From NCBI GenBank assembly GCA_019418545.1, contig DYBQ01000007.1:1-64000 (forward strand): DNA of 64,000 bases. The letters run 5' to 3'. Positions 18,038 to 26,370 of the stretch are shown here, one piece after another (position 1 is the first letter of the stretch; every line of letters begins with the position of its first letter). A model generated the notes under the pieces. It saw only the letters and a list, made by a program, of their open reading frames with translations, did no database searches and had not been told where the DNA came from. The DNA is from Clostridiales bacterium (lineage in GTDB: Bacteria > Bacillota > Clostridia > Oscillospirales > Acutalibacteraceae). Both the position numbers and the translations under genes were made by a program.

Positions 18038-18072
18038 AGCAGCCGCCCCCGTTCTGCCGGGCGGCGGCTGCT
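18038..18072. terminator. GC-rich hairpin after the zinc-ribbon gene
   Basis: AGCAGCCGCC (18038-18047) pairs perfectly with GGCGGCTGCT (18063-18072). It lies just past the minus-strand zinc-ribbon gene and before the lipoprotein promoter. The T-tract on the minus strand is weak (TATTTAAAAT). Confidence 0.55.
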
Positions 18073-18091
18073 AACTTTTATGAATTTATTT

Positions 18092-18496
18092 TTATACCCG
18101 TTTGATAAATTGTTTGTGACATTTTTGACAAGTAACCTCAATTTTCCCTCTTCCCTTGGGAGCACGCAGGTGCAGGCCGCAGCCCGGGCATTTGAAGTAT
18201 TTATATTGTTTTCTTTGCTGAAATTTTGTTTTTTGAAATGAAAACCACTGCGTTACAGGATGCCATACCCGCAAAAACATTTGGTTTTCCTTTTGTCGCG
18301 CTGGAATGTTGCGGGAAAAAATGCGAAACAATGTCCAAAAATACACCAGGTAGGACACAAAAATGAGCGGCCAAAAGCAAATTTGGGCAATGATAGATAA
18401 TACAATGCCAAAAATCATCCCTGCCAGTGCCAACTGGTCGGTACCATTACGACCCATCATCCAATATTGCAGCTTCTGTAAAAAACGATATGCCAA
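18092..18496 (-). CDS. Small membrane protein with C-terminal zinc ribbon
   Basis: A 134-residue protein of unknown function. It has hydrophobic segments at about 22-60 (ALAGMIFGIVLSIIAQICFWP, then LIFVSYLVYFWTLF), a basic linker, and a C-terminal CPGCGLHLRAP...CQKCHK zinc ribbon. The start is TTG at 18496 with AAAGGAG 9 bases upstream; an ATG further up overlaps that SD. A promoter and a terminator-like leader hairpin precede it. Similar membrane-plus-ribbon proteins are common in Oscillospiraceae, but I know no defined role. Confidence 0.7.
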   Translation of the reverse strand: MAYRFLQKLQYWMMGRNGTDQLALAGMIFGIVLSIIAQICFWPLIFVSYLVYFWTLFRIFSRNIPARQKENQMFLRVWHPVTQWFSFQKTKFQQRKQYKYFKCPGCGLHLRAPKGRGKIEVTCQKCHKQFIKRV

Positions 18497-18524
18497 ACCA
18501 ACCGGCTCCTTTCATAGTAGAAAA

Positions 18525-18546
18525 GGGGAGTTCCTTTGGAATCCCC
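18525..18546 (-). promoter_or_regulatory. Terminator-like hairpin in the leader of the zinc-ribbon gene
   Basis: On the minus strand GGGGATTCC pairs with GGAACTCCCC (one bulged base) around AAA and is followed by TTTTCT. It sits between the promoter and the TTG start, so it may attenuate transcription. Confidence 0.45.
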
Positions 18547-18563
18547 ATACACTTTCTAAAGAA

Positions 18564-18592
18564 ATTATACCGTTTTACTCTTAAAAGGACAA
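18564..18592 (-). promoter_or_regulatory. Promoter of the zinc-ribbon membrane protein gene
   Basis: TTGTCC (18587-18592), a 17-base spacer and TATAAT (18564-18569) on the minus strand. Confidence 0.65.
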
Positions 18593-18645
18593 TGGAAAGC
18601 AAAATCATTTCAAACTAAATTTACAGAAAAGCCGCAATTGCCTGT

Positions 18646-20811
18646 TTATTCCCCGGATGTTTTGGGAGCTCCTTTCATGGTCAGGGAAATTCTTCCTTTT
18701 TTACTGTCTACTGACAGCACCCAAACCGTAACGATATCTCCCACTTTTAGTACCTCACCCGGGTGCTTGATAAACTTATTACAGATTTGGGAAATATGCA
18801 CCAGCCCGTCCTGATGCACGCCGATGTCCACAAACGCGCCAAAGTCAATGACATTCCGCACGGTGCCTTTTAACTCCATACCGGGTTTCAAATCCTCCAT
18901 CTTCATCACGTCAGTGCGGAGCATAGGGGCGGGCAGCTCGTCACGGGGGTCACGTCCGGGCTGCAGTAACTCCTTCACAATATCCCGTAGGGTGGGCTCG
19001 CCAATGCCCAGTTTTTCTGCGGTGGAAGAAAAGCCCATGGCCTCCACCTTTTCCCGCAGACCGGAAAACTCTGCTTTCCCCTTCATATTGTAGCCTGCCA
19101 TTTCCAGCAGGGCCTTTGCCGCGTCATAGGATTCGGGATGAACGGCGGTGTGGTCCAGCACGTTGGCGCTTTCGCTGACCCTCAAAAAGCCTGCGCACTG
19201 CTCAAAGGCTTTTGGCCCCAGTTTGGGCACCTTTTTCAGCTCTGACCGGGAGTGGAATGCGCCGTTTTCTTCCCGATAGGTGACGATATTTTTGGAAACC
19301 GCTGCGGAAATGCCCGCTACCTTTTCCAGCAGGGAGGGGGAAGCCGTGTTTAAATCCACACCTACGCTGTTCACGCAGTCCTCTACCACGCCGCCCAGTG
19401 CTTCTGTCAGCCGTTTCTGAGGCATATCATGCTGGTACTGTCCCACGCCGATGGCCTTGGGGTCAATTTTGACCAGCTCCGCCAGAGGGTCCTGCAGTCG
19501 CCGGGCAATAGAAACGGCGCTGCGCAGGGTCAAATCAAACTGAGGGAACTCCTGCGCCGCTAATTTAGAAGCCGAATAGACTGAAGCACCTGCCTCGCTG
19601 ACCACCATATAGGAGACTTTCCGGCCTTTTTGGGAGGAAATCAGCTCGGCGGTAAAGATTTCCGTTTCCTTGGAAGCGGTGCCATTGCCAATAGCGATGA
19701 TTTCCGCGTTGTGTTTTTCAATAAGGCGAGTCAAAAATTCTTTGGCCTGCTCCTTTTGATGCTGGGAATGGGTAATATAAATCACACCGGTATCCAGCAC
19801 CCGGCCGGTAGCATCTACCACCGCCACTTTACAGCCAGTGCGGTAGCCAGGGTCAAGGCCAATGGCGATTTTGCCTTTCACAGGCGGCTGCATCAGCAGC
19901 TGGCGCAGGTTTACGGCAAAAACCTTGATGGCGGCTTCGTCCGCGTCCTCGGTGAGAGAAGAGCGCAGTTCCCGTTCAATGGCTGGGAAAATCAGCCGGG
20001 AATAAGCGTCACGAGCTGCTTCCCGCACGGTTTCGCTGCAAGGAGAGCCCTCTTTTACGGCGGTGCTCTCTACAATCCGCACGCCGCGGTCATCCTCCAG
20101 CTGGATGGACACCTTCAAAAAGCCTTCGCGCTCGCCTCGGTCAATAGCCAGCACGCGATGTCCTGCCAACGCCTTGATGGGCTGGCTAAAATCATAGTAA
20201 GGCTCATAGACAGATTCCTCGTCCTTTTTGGCGGCTTTGGAAACCAGCAGGCCGTTTGCCTGCGTCACCACCCGCAAACGGCGACGGATGGAAGCGTCAT
20301 CGGAAAGCTGTTCCGCGATGATGTCCCGGGCGCCTGCCAGCGCATCTTCGGCGGTTTCTACGCCTTTTTCCGGATTCACATAGTCAGCAGCCAATTCCAG
20401 CGGGTCGGGAGAGTTCCGCTTTTGCTCCAAAATGGTTTTAGCAAGGGGCTCCAGCCCTTTTTCCTTTGCCACAGAAGCACGGGTTTTGCGCTTGGGACGA
20501 TAGGGACGGTAAATATCGTCAATTTCCGAGAGAGTGGCGGCCTTGTCCAGAGCGGCACTGATTTCGGGGGTTAGCGCATCCAGGCCGGCAATGAGGGTGC
20601 GAACCTCTTCCCGGCGTTTTTCCAAATTCCGCAGGGCTTCCAGTTTTTCGGAAAGGGCACGGATGGTCTGGTCATCCAGGGAACCATGAGCCTCTTTACG
20701 GTATCGGGCGATAAAAGGGATGGTGTTGCCTTCATCGAGAAGCTGCGTAACCTTTTCAACCTGCCAATTTTGCAGGTTGAATTGAGAAGCCAGAATAGGC
20801 GTAAAATCCAT
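18646..20811 (-). CDS. tex: Tex-type RNA-binding transcription accessory protein
   Basis: A nucleic-acid-binding protein of the Tex family. Domains in order are an N-terminal helix-turn-helix-like region (starting DFTPILASQFNLQNWQVEKV), a YqgF/RNase H-like fold (IAIGLDPGYRTGCKVAVVD), helix-hairpin-helix motifs (DLNTASPSLLEKVAGIS and KVPKLGPKAFEQCAGFL), and a C-terminal S1 domain (GMELKGTVRNVIDFGAFVDIG). The frame allows an ATG at 20835, but AAGGA lies 8-9 bases before the ATG at 20811, so I start there with 721 residues. Single-gene unit. Confidence 0.93.
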   Translation of the reverse strand: MDFTPILASQFNLQNWQVEKVTQLLDEGNTIPFIARYRKEAHGSLDDQTIRALSEKLEALRNLEKRREEVRTLIAGLDALTPEISAALDKAATLSEIDDIYRPYRPKRKTRASVAKEKGLEPLAKTILEQKRNSPDPLELAADYVNPEKGVETAEDALAGARDIIAEQLSDDASIRRRLRVVTQANGLLVSKAAKKDEESVYEPYYDFSQPIKALAGHRVLAIDRGEREGFLKVSIQLEDDRGVRIVESTAVKEGSPCSETVREAARDAYSRLIFPAIERELRSSLTEDADEAAIKVFAVNLRQLLMQPPVKGKIAIGLDPGYRTGCKVAVVDATGRVLDTGVIYITHSQHQKEQAKEFLTRLIEKHNAEIIAIGNGTASKETEIFTAELISSQKGRKVSYMVVSEAGASVYSASKLAAQEFPQFDLTLRSAVSIARRLQDPLAELVKIDPKAIGVGQYQHDMPQKRLTEALGGVVEDCVNSVGVDLNTASPSLLEKVAGISAAVSKNIVTYREENGAFHSRSELKKVPKLGPKAFEQCAGFLRVSESANVLDHTAVHPESYDAAKALLEMAGYNMKGKAEFSGLREKVEAMGFSSTAEKLGIGEPTLRDIVKELLQPGRDPRDELPAPMLRTDVMKMEDLKPGMELKGTVRNVIDFGAFVDIGVHQDGLVHISQICNKFIKHPGEVLKVGDIVTVWVLSVDSKKGRISLTMKGAPKTSGE

Positions 20812-20969
20812 GAAAATCATCCTTTTCAAAATCATAGTAAAAGCTGCTGTAATTTTCTATAACTGGGGCGAAAGATGGAAAATAAATCCCCCGCAAGCCT
20901 AAGCAAAATCAAATTTGCGTAATAGGCACAATACTTGCTCTGCCTATATTTCAAAAGGCATACAAATTC

Positions 20970-21734
20970 TTAGCCTGCCAACACGCCCATTATCCATTCT
21001 ACCGCTGTGCAAACACCGATAATTACTGGCTGATGGACAATATACAAAATGAGGGCGTGGCGTCCCATCCAGGAAAGGGGCGGGATACGGCAAGGGTACA
21101 TCCACTGGGGGAACTTTCCCTGTGCCGCCCAGCGGCCAACAAAGGTTCCTGCTGAAAAAACAAAAGCCCATGGTAAAAGAGGGAAATAGTCTGAAGAAAA
21201 GAACTCAGCGTTGTGAAACCCTAAAGGCGACAGCCAGTTGGTTTGATAAAGCATGTCCGGCAATGGAATTCCAAAGGCAAAAATTCCCATAGAAACCTGC
21301 ATCGTGCATAGATATAGGATGATACTCAGCACAATGCCAAAAAACAGGGGAATCTTTTCCTGCAATGGACGAAGCAGCCCAAAAAGAATCATACAAATAG
21401 AGAGAAAATGAAGAATTCCAAACACAATCACCTGAGATGGCACTGCCAAAAAGGTAACAAGGCTTACCGCCAGCGCAATCCCTAATAGCTTGACACCCCG
21501 AAGAAGATTGGAATGAGACAGATTTGAGGAAATGCCGGAAATAAAAATAAACAGACCGGCAAAAAAGGGTTCTGCTGGCATAAAAAAGCGCAGCAGCGCC
21601 ATCCCCCAATCCAATTCAAACAAAATCGCCAGAGAATAGAACCCGTGATAAAATATCATACAAAGAACGGCAAAGCCCCGGATTTCATCCAGAAGATGGA
21701 TTCTTTTCCGGGAAGAAGTTGTCTGGTTGTCCAA
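20970..21734 (-). CDS. DUF1624 / acyltransferase-like integral membrane protein
   Basis: A polytopic membrane protein of about 254 residues with seven or more hydrophobic spans. It begins near HLLDEIRGFAVLCMIFYHGF, the signature of the DUF1624 / heparan-alpha-glucosaminide acetyltransferase-like group, and ends with GRHALILYIVHQPVIIG. The frame runs back to an ATG at 21941, but a strong promoter (TTGAAA-17-TATAAT, 21820-21848) lies inside that extension, so the upstream starts are unlikely. I choose the TTG at 21734 with GGAAAGGAAAG upstream. The start is uncertain: ATG 21806 would be almost leaderless. Probably acylates a sugar or lipid; substrate unknown. Confidence 0.72.
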   Translation of the reverse strand: MDNQTTSSRKRIHLLDEIRGFAVLCMIFYHGFYSLAILFELDWGMALLRFFMPAEPFFAGLFIFISGISSNLSHSNLLRGVKLLGIALAVSLVTFLAVPSQVIVFGILHFLSICMILFGLLRPLQEKIPLFFGIVLSIILYLCTMQVSMGIFAFGIPLPDMLYQTNWLSPLGFHNAEFFSSDYFPLLPWAFVFSAGTFVGRWAAQGKFPQWMYPCRIPPLSWMGRHALILYIVHQPVIIGVCTAVEWIMGVLAG

Positions 21735-21752
21735 AAAAGCACCCGCTTTCCT

Positions 21753-21776
21753 TTCCGCACTTCTTTGGGTGCGGAA
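21753..21776 (-). promoter_or_regulatory. Leader hairpin next to the SD of the DUF1624 gene
   Basis: TTCCGCAC (21753-21760) and GTGCGGAA (21769-21776) form a perfect 8-bp stem with an 8-base loop in the 5' leader. Its foot touches the purine-rich SD, so it could affect translation. Confidence 0.4.
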
Positions 21777-21819
21777 TTTGTGGTATACTGAGCAATAGCA
21801 GCGCATTGCTGGAATTTTT

Positions 21820-21848
21820 ATTATAACATGAGGAAGAGCGGCTTTCAA
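21820..21848 (-). promoter_or_regulatory. Promoter of the DUF1624 membrane protein gene
   Basis: TTGAAA (21843-21848), a 17-base spacer and TATAAT (21820-21825) on the minus strand, divergent from the SGNH hydrolase promoter. Confidence 0.7.
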
Positions 21849-21927
21849 CGCGGGTTTTGGCAGTTTTCTCCTTTCTCTGGTTTTGGGAATACTTATGTTT
21901 GATTGGTCAAAAGATACGTAATTTTTC

Positions 21928-21956
21928 TTGTTTTTAGACAAATTTTATATTACAAT
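21928..21956 (+). promoter_or_regulatory. Promoter of the SGNH hydrolase gene
   Basis: TTGTTT (21928-21933), a 17-base spacer and TACAAT (21951-21956), 65 bases before the ATG. Confidence 0.6.
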
Positions 21957-22020
21957 AATAGTAATTCAAACTTAGAAAAAGCGCTGTCCGCCTTTTTCTC
22001 AAAAAAGGAGATGGAAAAGT

Positions 22021-23322
22021 ATGAAAAAGACTTGTAAACGCATTACCAGCATTTTTTTAACTGTTATGTTGGTTTGTCTGTGTCTGTTTCCTCAACAGGC
22101 AACAGCTAAAAACACAAACAATGGTTGGGTAGGTGCATGGAGTACTAGCCCAGTGGAATTTAATCTTAAAAAAATGCTCAATCTGGATTTTATTTCTTGT
22201 GAAGCCGGCCTTAAAAACCTGACTTTCCGCACCCGATTACAGCCTACCATATCTGGCAGCCAGATTCGTTTTACCCTGACCAATGAATTCGGCACCGGCC
22301 CTCTGACCATTGATGCTGTTACGGTAGGGCGCGGGTATGAAAAGCTTCCTCAAGCATTAAAGCCCTTTACCAAAAAGGATGTTACTTTTAACGGTTCAAA
22401 AAAAATTACAATTCCTGCTGGAGAAACCGTTACCTCTGACCCGGTAAAAATGTCTGTGGATGCATTGGAATATATCACGGTTTCTTTGTATATGAAGGAA
22501 ACGGCCAACATGAAGACTTATGGCCTCATTGGCGGCGACACCTACATCATGTCCGGTAATTTTGCCGGCTCCTGTACCACTCTGGGCGTACCTATGCGGA
22601 TGGAAGGAGACTTCGGTGAGTATTCTGTAATCCCTGTTGTCAGCGGCATGGAAGTTTATGCTCCGGGGGCCTCTTCCTGTGTATTTATCGGCGACTCTAC
22701 CCTCGCCAATGATATCCCCATTCTGCTGGCAGAACGGCTTCAAAAGGCCGGGATTACCGATATGGGGATTTTGCAGCAGGCCATCAAGGGTAACCGCCTG
22801 CTGGATGACGGCGCAGGCTTTTTGGGAATGGCCTATGGGGAGTCCATGATGGACCGGTTTGAACGGGACGCCCTGAATCAACCTGGCGTAGAGGCTATTT
22901 TTTTGAAAGTAGGGGATAATGATATTATTCACCCCAACTGTGAGAGTATGAAGGGAGAAGCACGTCCGGTAACTGTGGAAGAAATGATTGCGGGATATAA
23001 AGAGCTAATTGAAAAAGCCCATGAACGGGACATCAAGGTATATCTCTTTACCCGTTCTGCCTGGAAGGGCTACACCCGAAACTTGCTGGGAGGCGGCGAT
23101 GACATCCAGTGGACGCCGGAGTTGGACCAGATGCGGGTGGACATCAATGAGTGGATTCGAAGTGAAGATAACCCGGCAGACGGCGTGATTGATTTGGACT
23201 GGATGTGCCAAGATGAGAACGCCACTGCACTAAAGGACGAATATACTACCGATGGCGTTCATTTTACCTCTGAAGGTCAGCAGGCATTGGTGGATAGCCT
23301 GCCGCTGGATAATTTCCAATAA
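22021..23322 (+). CDS. Secreted SGNH/GDSL-type hydrolase
   Basis: An exported esterase-like enzyme of 433 residues. The signal peptide (MKKTCKRITS, hydrophobic core, cleavage near ATAKN) has no lipobox. An N-terminal beta-rich region (about 30-210) precedes the catalytic SGNH domain. Block I is FIGDSTLAND with Ser226, block II has the Gly in IKGNRLL, block III is GDNDI (298-302) with Asn300, and block V is DGVHF with Asp411 and His414. The combination resembles secreted lipase/acylhydrolase proteins that deacetylate polysaccharides. The SD is AAAAAAGGAG. Monocistronic with its own promoter and terminator. Confidence 0.88.
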   Translation: MKKTCKRITSIFLTVMLVCLCLFPQQATAKNTNNGWVGAWSTSPVEFNLKKMLNLDFISCEAGLKNLTFRTRLQPTISGSQIRFTLTNEFGTGPLTIDAVTVGRGYEKLPQALKPFTKKDVTFNGSKKITIPAGETVTSDPVKMSVDALEYITVSLYMKETANMKTYGLIGGDTYIMSGNFAGSCTTLGVPMRMEGDFGEYSVIPVVSGMEVYAPGASSCVFIGDSTLANDIPILLAERLQKAGITDMGILQQAIKGNRLLDDGAGFLGMAYGESMMDRFERDALNQPGVEAIFLKVGDNDIIHPNCESMKGEARPVTVEEMIAGYKELIEKAHERDIKVYLFTRSAWKGYTRNLLGGGDDIQWTPELDQMRVDINEWIRSEDNPADGVIDLDWMCQDENATALKDEYTTDGVHFTSEGQQALVDSLPLDNFQ

Positions 23323-23333
23323 TATCCCCCGAA

Positions 23334-23364
23334 AAACGGTACGGACCTTTGCCGTGCCGTTTCT
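23334..23364 (+). terminator. Intrinsic terminator of the SGNH hydrolase gene
   Basis: AAACGGTACGG (23334-23344) pairs with CCGTGCCGTTT (23352-23362) with one G-T pair and a 7-base loop, then TTCTTCCTG. It falls between the SGNH gene and the HAD gene. Confidence 0.7.
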
Positions 23365-23392
23365 TCCTGTCAATATCAATGGAGCGTGAATT

Positions 23393-24043
23393 ATGAAAGA
23401 TTTGGATTTGATTCTTTTTGATTTGGATGGAACCCTTACCGAGTCCCATCCAGGGATTCTTCGGTGCGTCCGGGAAACTATGAAAAGGCTGAATATATCA
23501 GAGCCGTGTGACCAAACCATACGGAAATTTATTGGGCCACCGTTAACAGTAAGCCTTCGGGAATACTGTGGCATTACAGGTCAAAGAGCCATGCAGTTTG
23601 TTGAGGCATATCGAAGCATTTATAATGTGGAAGGGGTTTTTGAAGCAAAGGTATTTGATGGCATATTTTCCCTTTTAACCGAACTTCGGAAAGCCGGCTA
23701 TAAGCTGGCACTGGCCACTTCTAAACCTCAAGGGGCTGCTACGGTAGTTTCAGACCATTTTGGTATTACGCCATATTTGGATATGATTTCAGGCGCTACA
23801 GAAGACGAAAAAGATACCAAAGCCAATGTGATTCGCCGGGCTATTTCTGCTATGAATACAACTCCTGAGCGTACATTGATGATTGGAGATACCCGCTTTG
23901 ATGCAGAAGGAGCACAACAGACTGGAACTCAATTTTTGGGCGCTTTATATGGATATGGAACCCGGGAAGAAATGGAATTTTTCGGCGCCGTACATTTTGC
24001 CAAAACCCCACAAGAAATTGGAAAATGGATTTTGGAAGTATGA
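23393..24043 (+). CDS. HAD-family phosphatase (phosphoglycolate phosphatase/pyrophosphatase-like)
   Basis: A cytosolic haloacid-dehalogenase-fold phosphatase of 216 residues. Motif I is FDLDGTLTES with nucleophile Asp10 and acid/base Asp12. A helical cap of type C1 follows (about 16-80). Motif II is in LALATSKP, motif III is the Lys near DTKANVI, and motif IV is MIGDTRFDAEGA. Members close to this include phosphoglycolate phosphatase and PpaX-like pyrophosphatase; the substrate cannot be told from sequence alone. The SD is GGAG about 9 bases upstream. The 208 bases that follow show no clear gene. Confidence 0.86.
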   Translation: MKDLDLILFDLDGTLTESHPGILRCVRETMKRLNISEPCDQTIRKFIGPPLTVSLREYCGITGQRAMQFVEAYRSIYNVEGVFEAKVFDGIFSLLTELRKAGYKLALATSKPQGAATVVSDHFGITPYLDMISGATEDEKDTKANVIRRAISAMNTTPERTLMIGDTRFDAEGAQQTGTQFLGALYGYGTREEMEFFGAVHFAKTPQEIGKWILEV

Positions 24044-24251
24044 GGACTGTCGGTTGCAGTTTCTTTAAAAAGAAAGTATAATAATGAAAAGTATCATCAT
24101 TATTTAGAAAACAAGGCAGCAAAACTACATCATAAATGATAAATCTGCACTCATAGCCTCATTTGTTGAGAATAGTCCGGCAAAATTTTAAAGTTTTGAT
24201 GACTTTTGGAGAAATCCATTAGTTCATAAAAATGTGAAAGGAAGGTTTATT

Positions 24252-26051
24252 ATGGCACGGAAAAAAGCAGATTCCATAAGAAAACAAACGGCTGCAAAAA
24301 AGGCTACTCCACCAGCTGTGGAAAAAGAGGTATCCTCCGCAGTAAAAACTGCACCTGAAAAAGAGAAGGCCCCCGCCGCAAAAAAACAAGCCACCACTGC
24401 CAAGAAAGCTACATCCCCTGCAAAAGAAACTATACCTGTAAAAGAAACCATATTGGATGCAGAAAAAGCAGCGCCTGTAAAACAGTCCACGCCTGTTGAG
24501 GAAAAAGCTATGCCTGCAGCAGAAACAGCCCCCGCTGCGGAACAGCCCATATCCATCCCAGAAGAAATTGCACCTGCGGAACCGGTTTCCAATCTGCCTC
24601 GCAGAAGCGTCGCGTTTATTGGCTCTGAATGCCACCCGTTTGTTAAGACCGGCGGTTTGGGCGATGTTATGTATGCACTGCCCCGCGAATTGGTCCGTCT
24701 GAACTGTGATGTTCGCGTCATCCTGCCTCGTTATGCATGTATCCCTAAGAAATATCAGGATAAGATGGTTTACCGCGGCGAGTTCTATATGGATTTGGGT
24801 CAGACTGGCCGCCAGTACTATGTGGGGATTATGGAATACATCTGTGACGGCGTAGTGTACGACTTTATTGACAATGAGGAATTCTTCTCTTCCGGTAACC
24901 CCTATATCAGCCTGGTAGACGATATCCCGAAATATTGCTTCTTCAGCAAGGCAGCCCTGGCCGCACTGAACTATATGAACTGGATTCCCGATATTGTCCA
25001 CTGCCACGACTGGCAAGCTGGCCTGGTTCCGGTATATCTTCGTACGCTGTTTAAGGATTCGCCGGTTGGCCGTGCACGTTCCATCATCACCATCCACAAT
25101 CTCCGCTTCCAGGGAATCTACAACATCCCCACTATCCAATACTGGTCCGGTCTGCCCGATGAAGTGTTTAATATGGGCGCACTGAAACAGGATTATGAGG
25201 ATGCAAACATGCTCAAGGGCGGTCTTGCTTATGCTGACCGTATTACCACTGTCAGCGGTACCTATGCACAGGAAATTCAGACCAGCGAGTATGGCGAGCA
25301 TTTGGAAGACCATCTGCGTTATCACAGCGGCAAGCTGAGAGGCATAGTCAACGGCATTGACTATGACATGTGGAATCCAGAGACAGACCCCGCATTGGCT
25401 GTGAACTATGGCCTTGGAAATGTGCTTGACCACAAAATGGAAAATAAACTCGCGCTTCAAAAAGAGCTGGGGCTGGAAGAAAACCAGGATAAATTTGTTA
25501 TCGGCCTGATTTCACGCCTGACCAATCAGAAGGGGCTGGACCTTGTCAGTTCCATTATCCCGCAGGTGTTGGACGGCAACACGCAGATTGTGGTTTTAGG
25601 CACAGGCGACAAGCAATATGAAGATACTTTCCGTTATTATGAAAATGCTTATCGTGGAACGTTCAGCGCATGTATCCAATATGATGAAGCAAGGGCACAT
25701 CGCATCTATGCAGGTGCGGACGCACTGCTGGTGCCGTCCCGCTTTGAGCCATGCGGCCTGACACAGCTCAATGCCATGCATTATGGCACATTGCCTATCG
25801 TTCGTGAAACCGGCGGCTTGAAGGACACAGTGGAGCCTTATAACAACTTTACCGGTGACGGCAATGGCTTTACGTTTGACCGCTATGATGCGGGGCTTTT
25901 ACTCGATGCAATTAACCGTGCCAAGACCGTTTATTTTACCAACCGTTATCACTGGGACGAAGTTGTCCAGCGCGATATGGCAAAGGATGTCTCGTGGGAA
26001 AATTCCGCGAAGCAGTATAAGGACTTGTACCTGGAACTGACACAGTGGTAA
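24252..26051 (+). CDS. glgA: Glycogen synthase with Lys/Ala/Pro-rich N-terminal tail
   Basis: A GT5 glycosyltransferase that extends alpha-1,4-glucan from ADP-glucose. The catalytic part begins near residue 117 with RRSVAFIGSECHPF, then KTGGLGDV (132-139) that binds ADP-glucose. It runs to the GT-B second domain with FVIGLISRLTNQKGLDL and the acceptor/nucleotide Glu region PSRFEPCGLTQLNAM. Residues 1-115 are low-complexity, repeats of K, A, P, T and E resembling histone H1 or alanine-rich linkers, and are not part of the usual enzyme of about 480 residues. The ATG at 24252 has AAAGGAAGG just upstream, and the frame from 24234 lacks this. No glgB, glgC or glgP is nearby. Confidence 0.93.
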   Translation: MARKKADSIRKQTAAKKATPPAVEKEVSSAVKTAPEKEKAPAAKKQATTAKKATSPAKETIPVKETILDAEKAAPVKQSTPVEEKAMPAAETAPAAEQPISIPEEIAPAEPVSNLPRRSVAFIGSECHPFVKTGGLGDVMYALPRELVRLNCDVRVILPRYACIPKKYQDKMVYRGEFYMDLGQTGRQYYVGIMEYICDGVVYDFIDNEEFFSSGNPYISLVDDIPKYCFFSKAALAALNYMNWIPDIVHCHDWQAGLVPVYLRTLFKDSPVGRARSIITIHNLRFQGIYNIPTIQYWSGLPDEVFNMGALKQDYEDANMLKGGLAYADRITTVSGTYAQEIQTSEYGEHLEDHLRYHSGKLRGIVNGIDYDMWNPETDPALAVNYGLGNVLDHKMENKLALQKELGLEENQDKFVIGLISRLTNQKGLDLVSSIIPQVLDGNTQIVVLGTGDKQYEDTFRYYENAYRGTFSACIQYDEARAHRIYAGADALLVPSRFEPCGLTQLNAMHYGTLPIVRETGGLKDTVEPYNNFTGDGNGFTFDRYDAGLLLDAINRAKTVYFTNRYHWDEVVQRDMAKDVSWENSAKQYKDLYLELTQW

Positions 26052-26101
26052 TGACTCGGTTTCCCTATGCTGTAGACCAATTTATTCTTTTATAAAGTGA
26101 G

Positions 26102-26135
26102 AGGCTGGCCCTAAAAGGTTGGCCTCTTTTCTTGT
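26102..26135 (+). terminator. Intrinsic terminator of glgA
   Basis: GAGGCTGGCC (26102-26111) pairs with GGTTGGCCTC (26118-26127), with three G-T pairs, followed by TTTTCTTGTTTTG. Confidence 0.75.
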
Positions 26136-26223
26136 TTTGAATAAAATTTATAAAGTGAAAAAACGGAAAAATAACATCTATTCGGGATTTTATAAAAATC
26201 ATACATGGAATCTGGAAAACGCC

Positions 26224-26252
26224 TTGAGAGAAAGGTGGTAATCTGGTATAAT
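26224..26252 (+). promoter_or_regulatory. ychF promoter
   Basis: TTGAGA (26224-26229), a 17-base spacer and TATAAT (26247-26252). The leader to the ychF ATG is about 110 bases and holds a 32-codon ORF that I do not accept. Apart from this promoter and the glgA terminator the 26052-26370 gap is plain. Confidence 0.7.
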
Positions 26253-26370
26253 TATATGTCACAGTATGGTTTTTTCAATAAAAGCCAACGGCGTAAAAAA
26301 GGCGTAGGTCAACTGCTGAATCGCCAAAAATCTTGCAAATACGCGGAATTTTAAGGAGATGTCATTATAT

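Noticed and set aside
24219..25460. A 413-codon minus-strand frame opposite glgA
   Set aside because: A shadow of the real gene: the opposite strand keeps open because of codon bias and shows no family motif.
26256..26354. A 32-codon frame between the ychF promoter and ychF
   Set aside because: It starts at about the transcription start, has no SD at the right distance and is not a recognised peptide.
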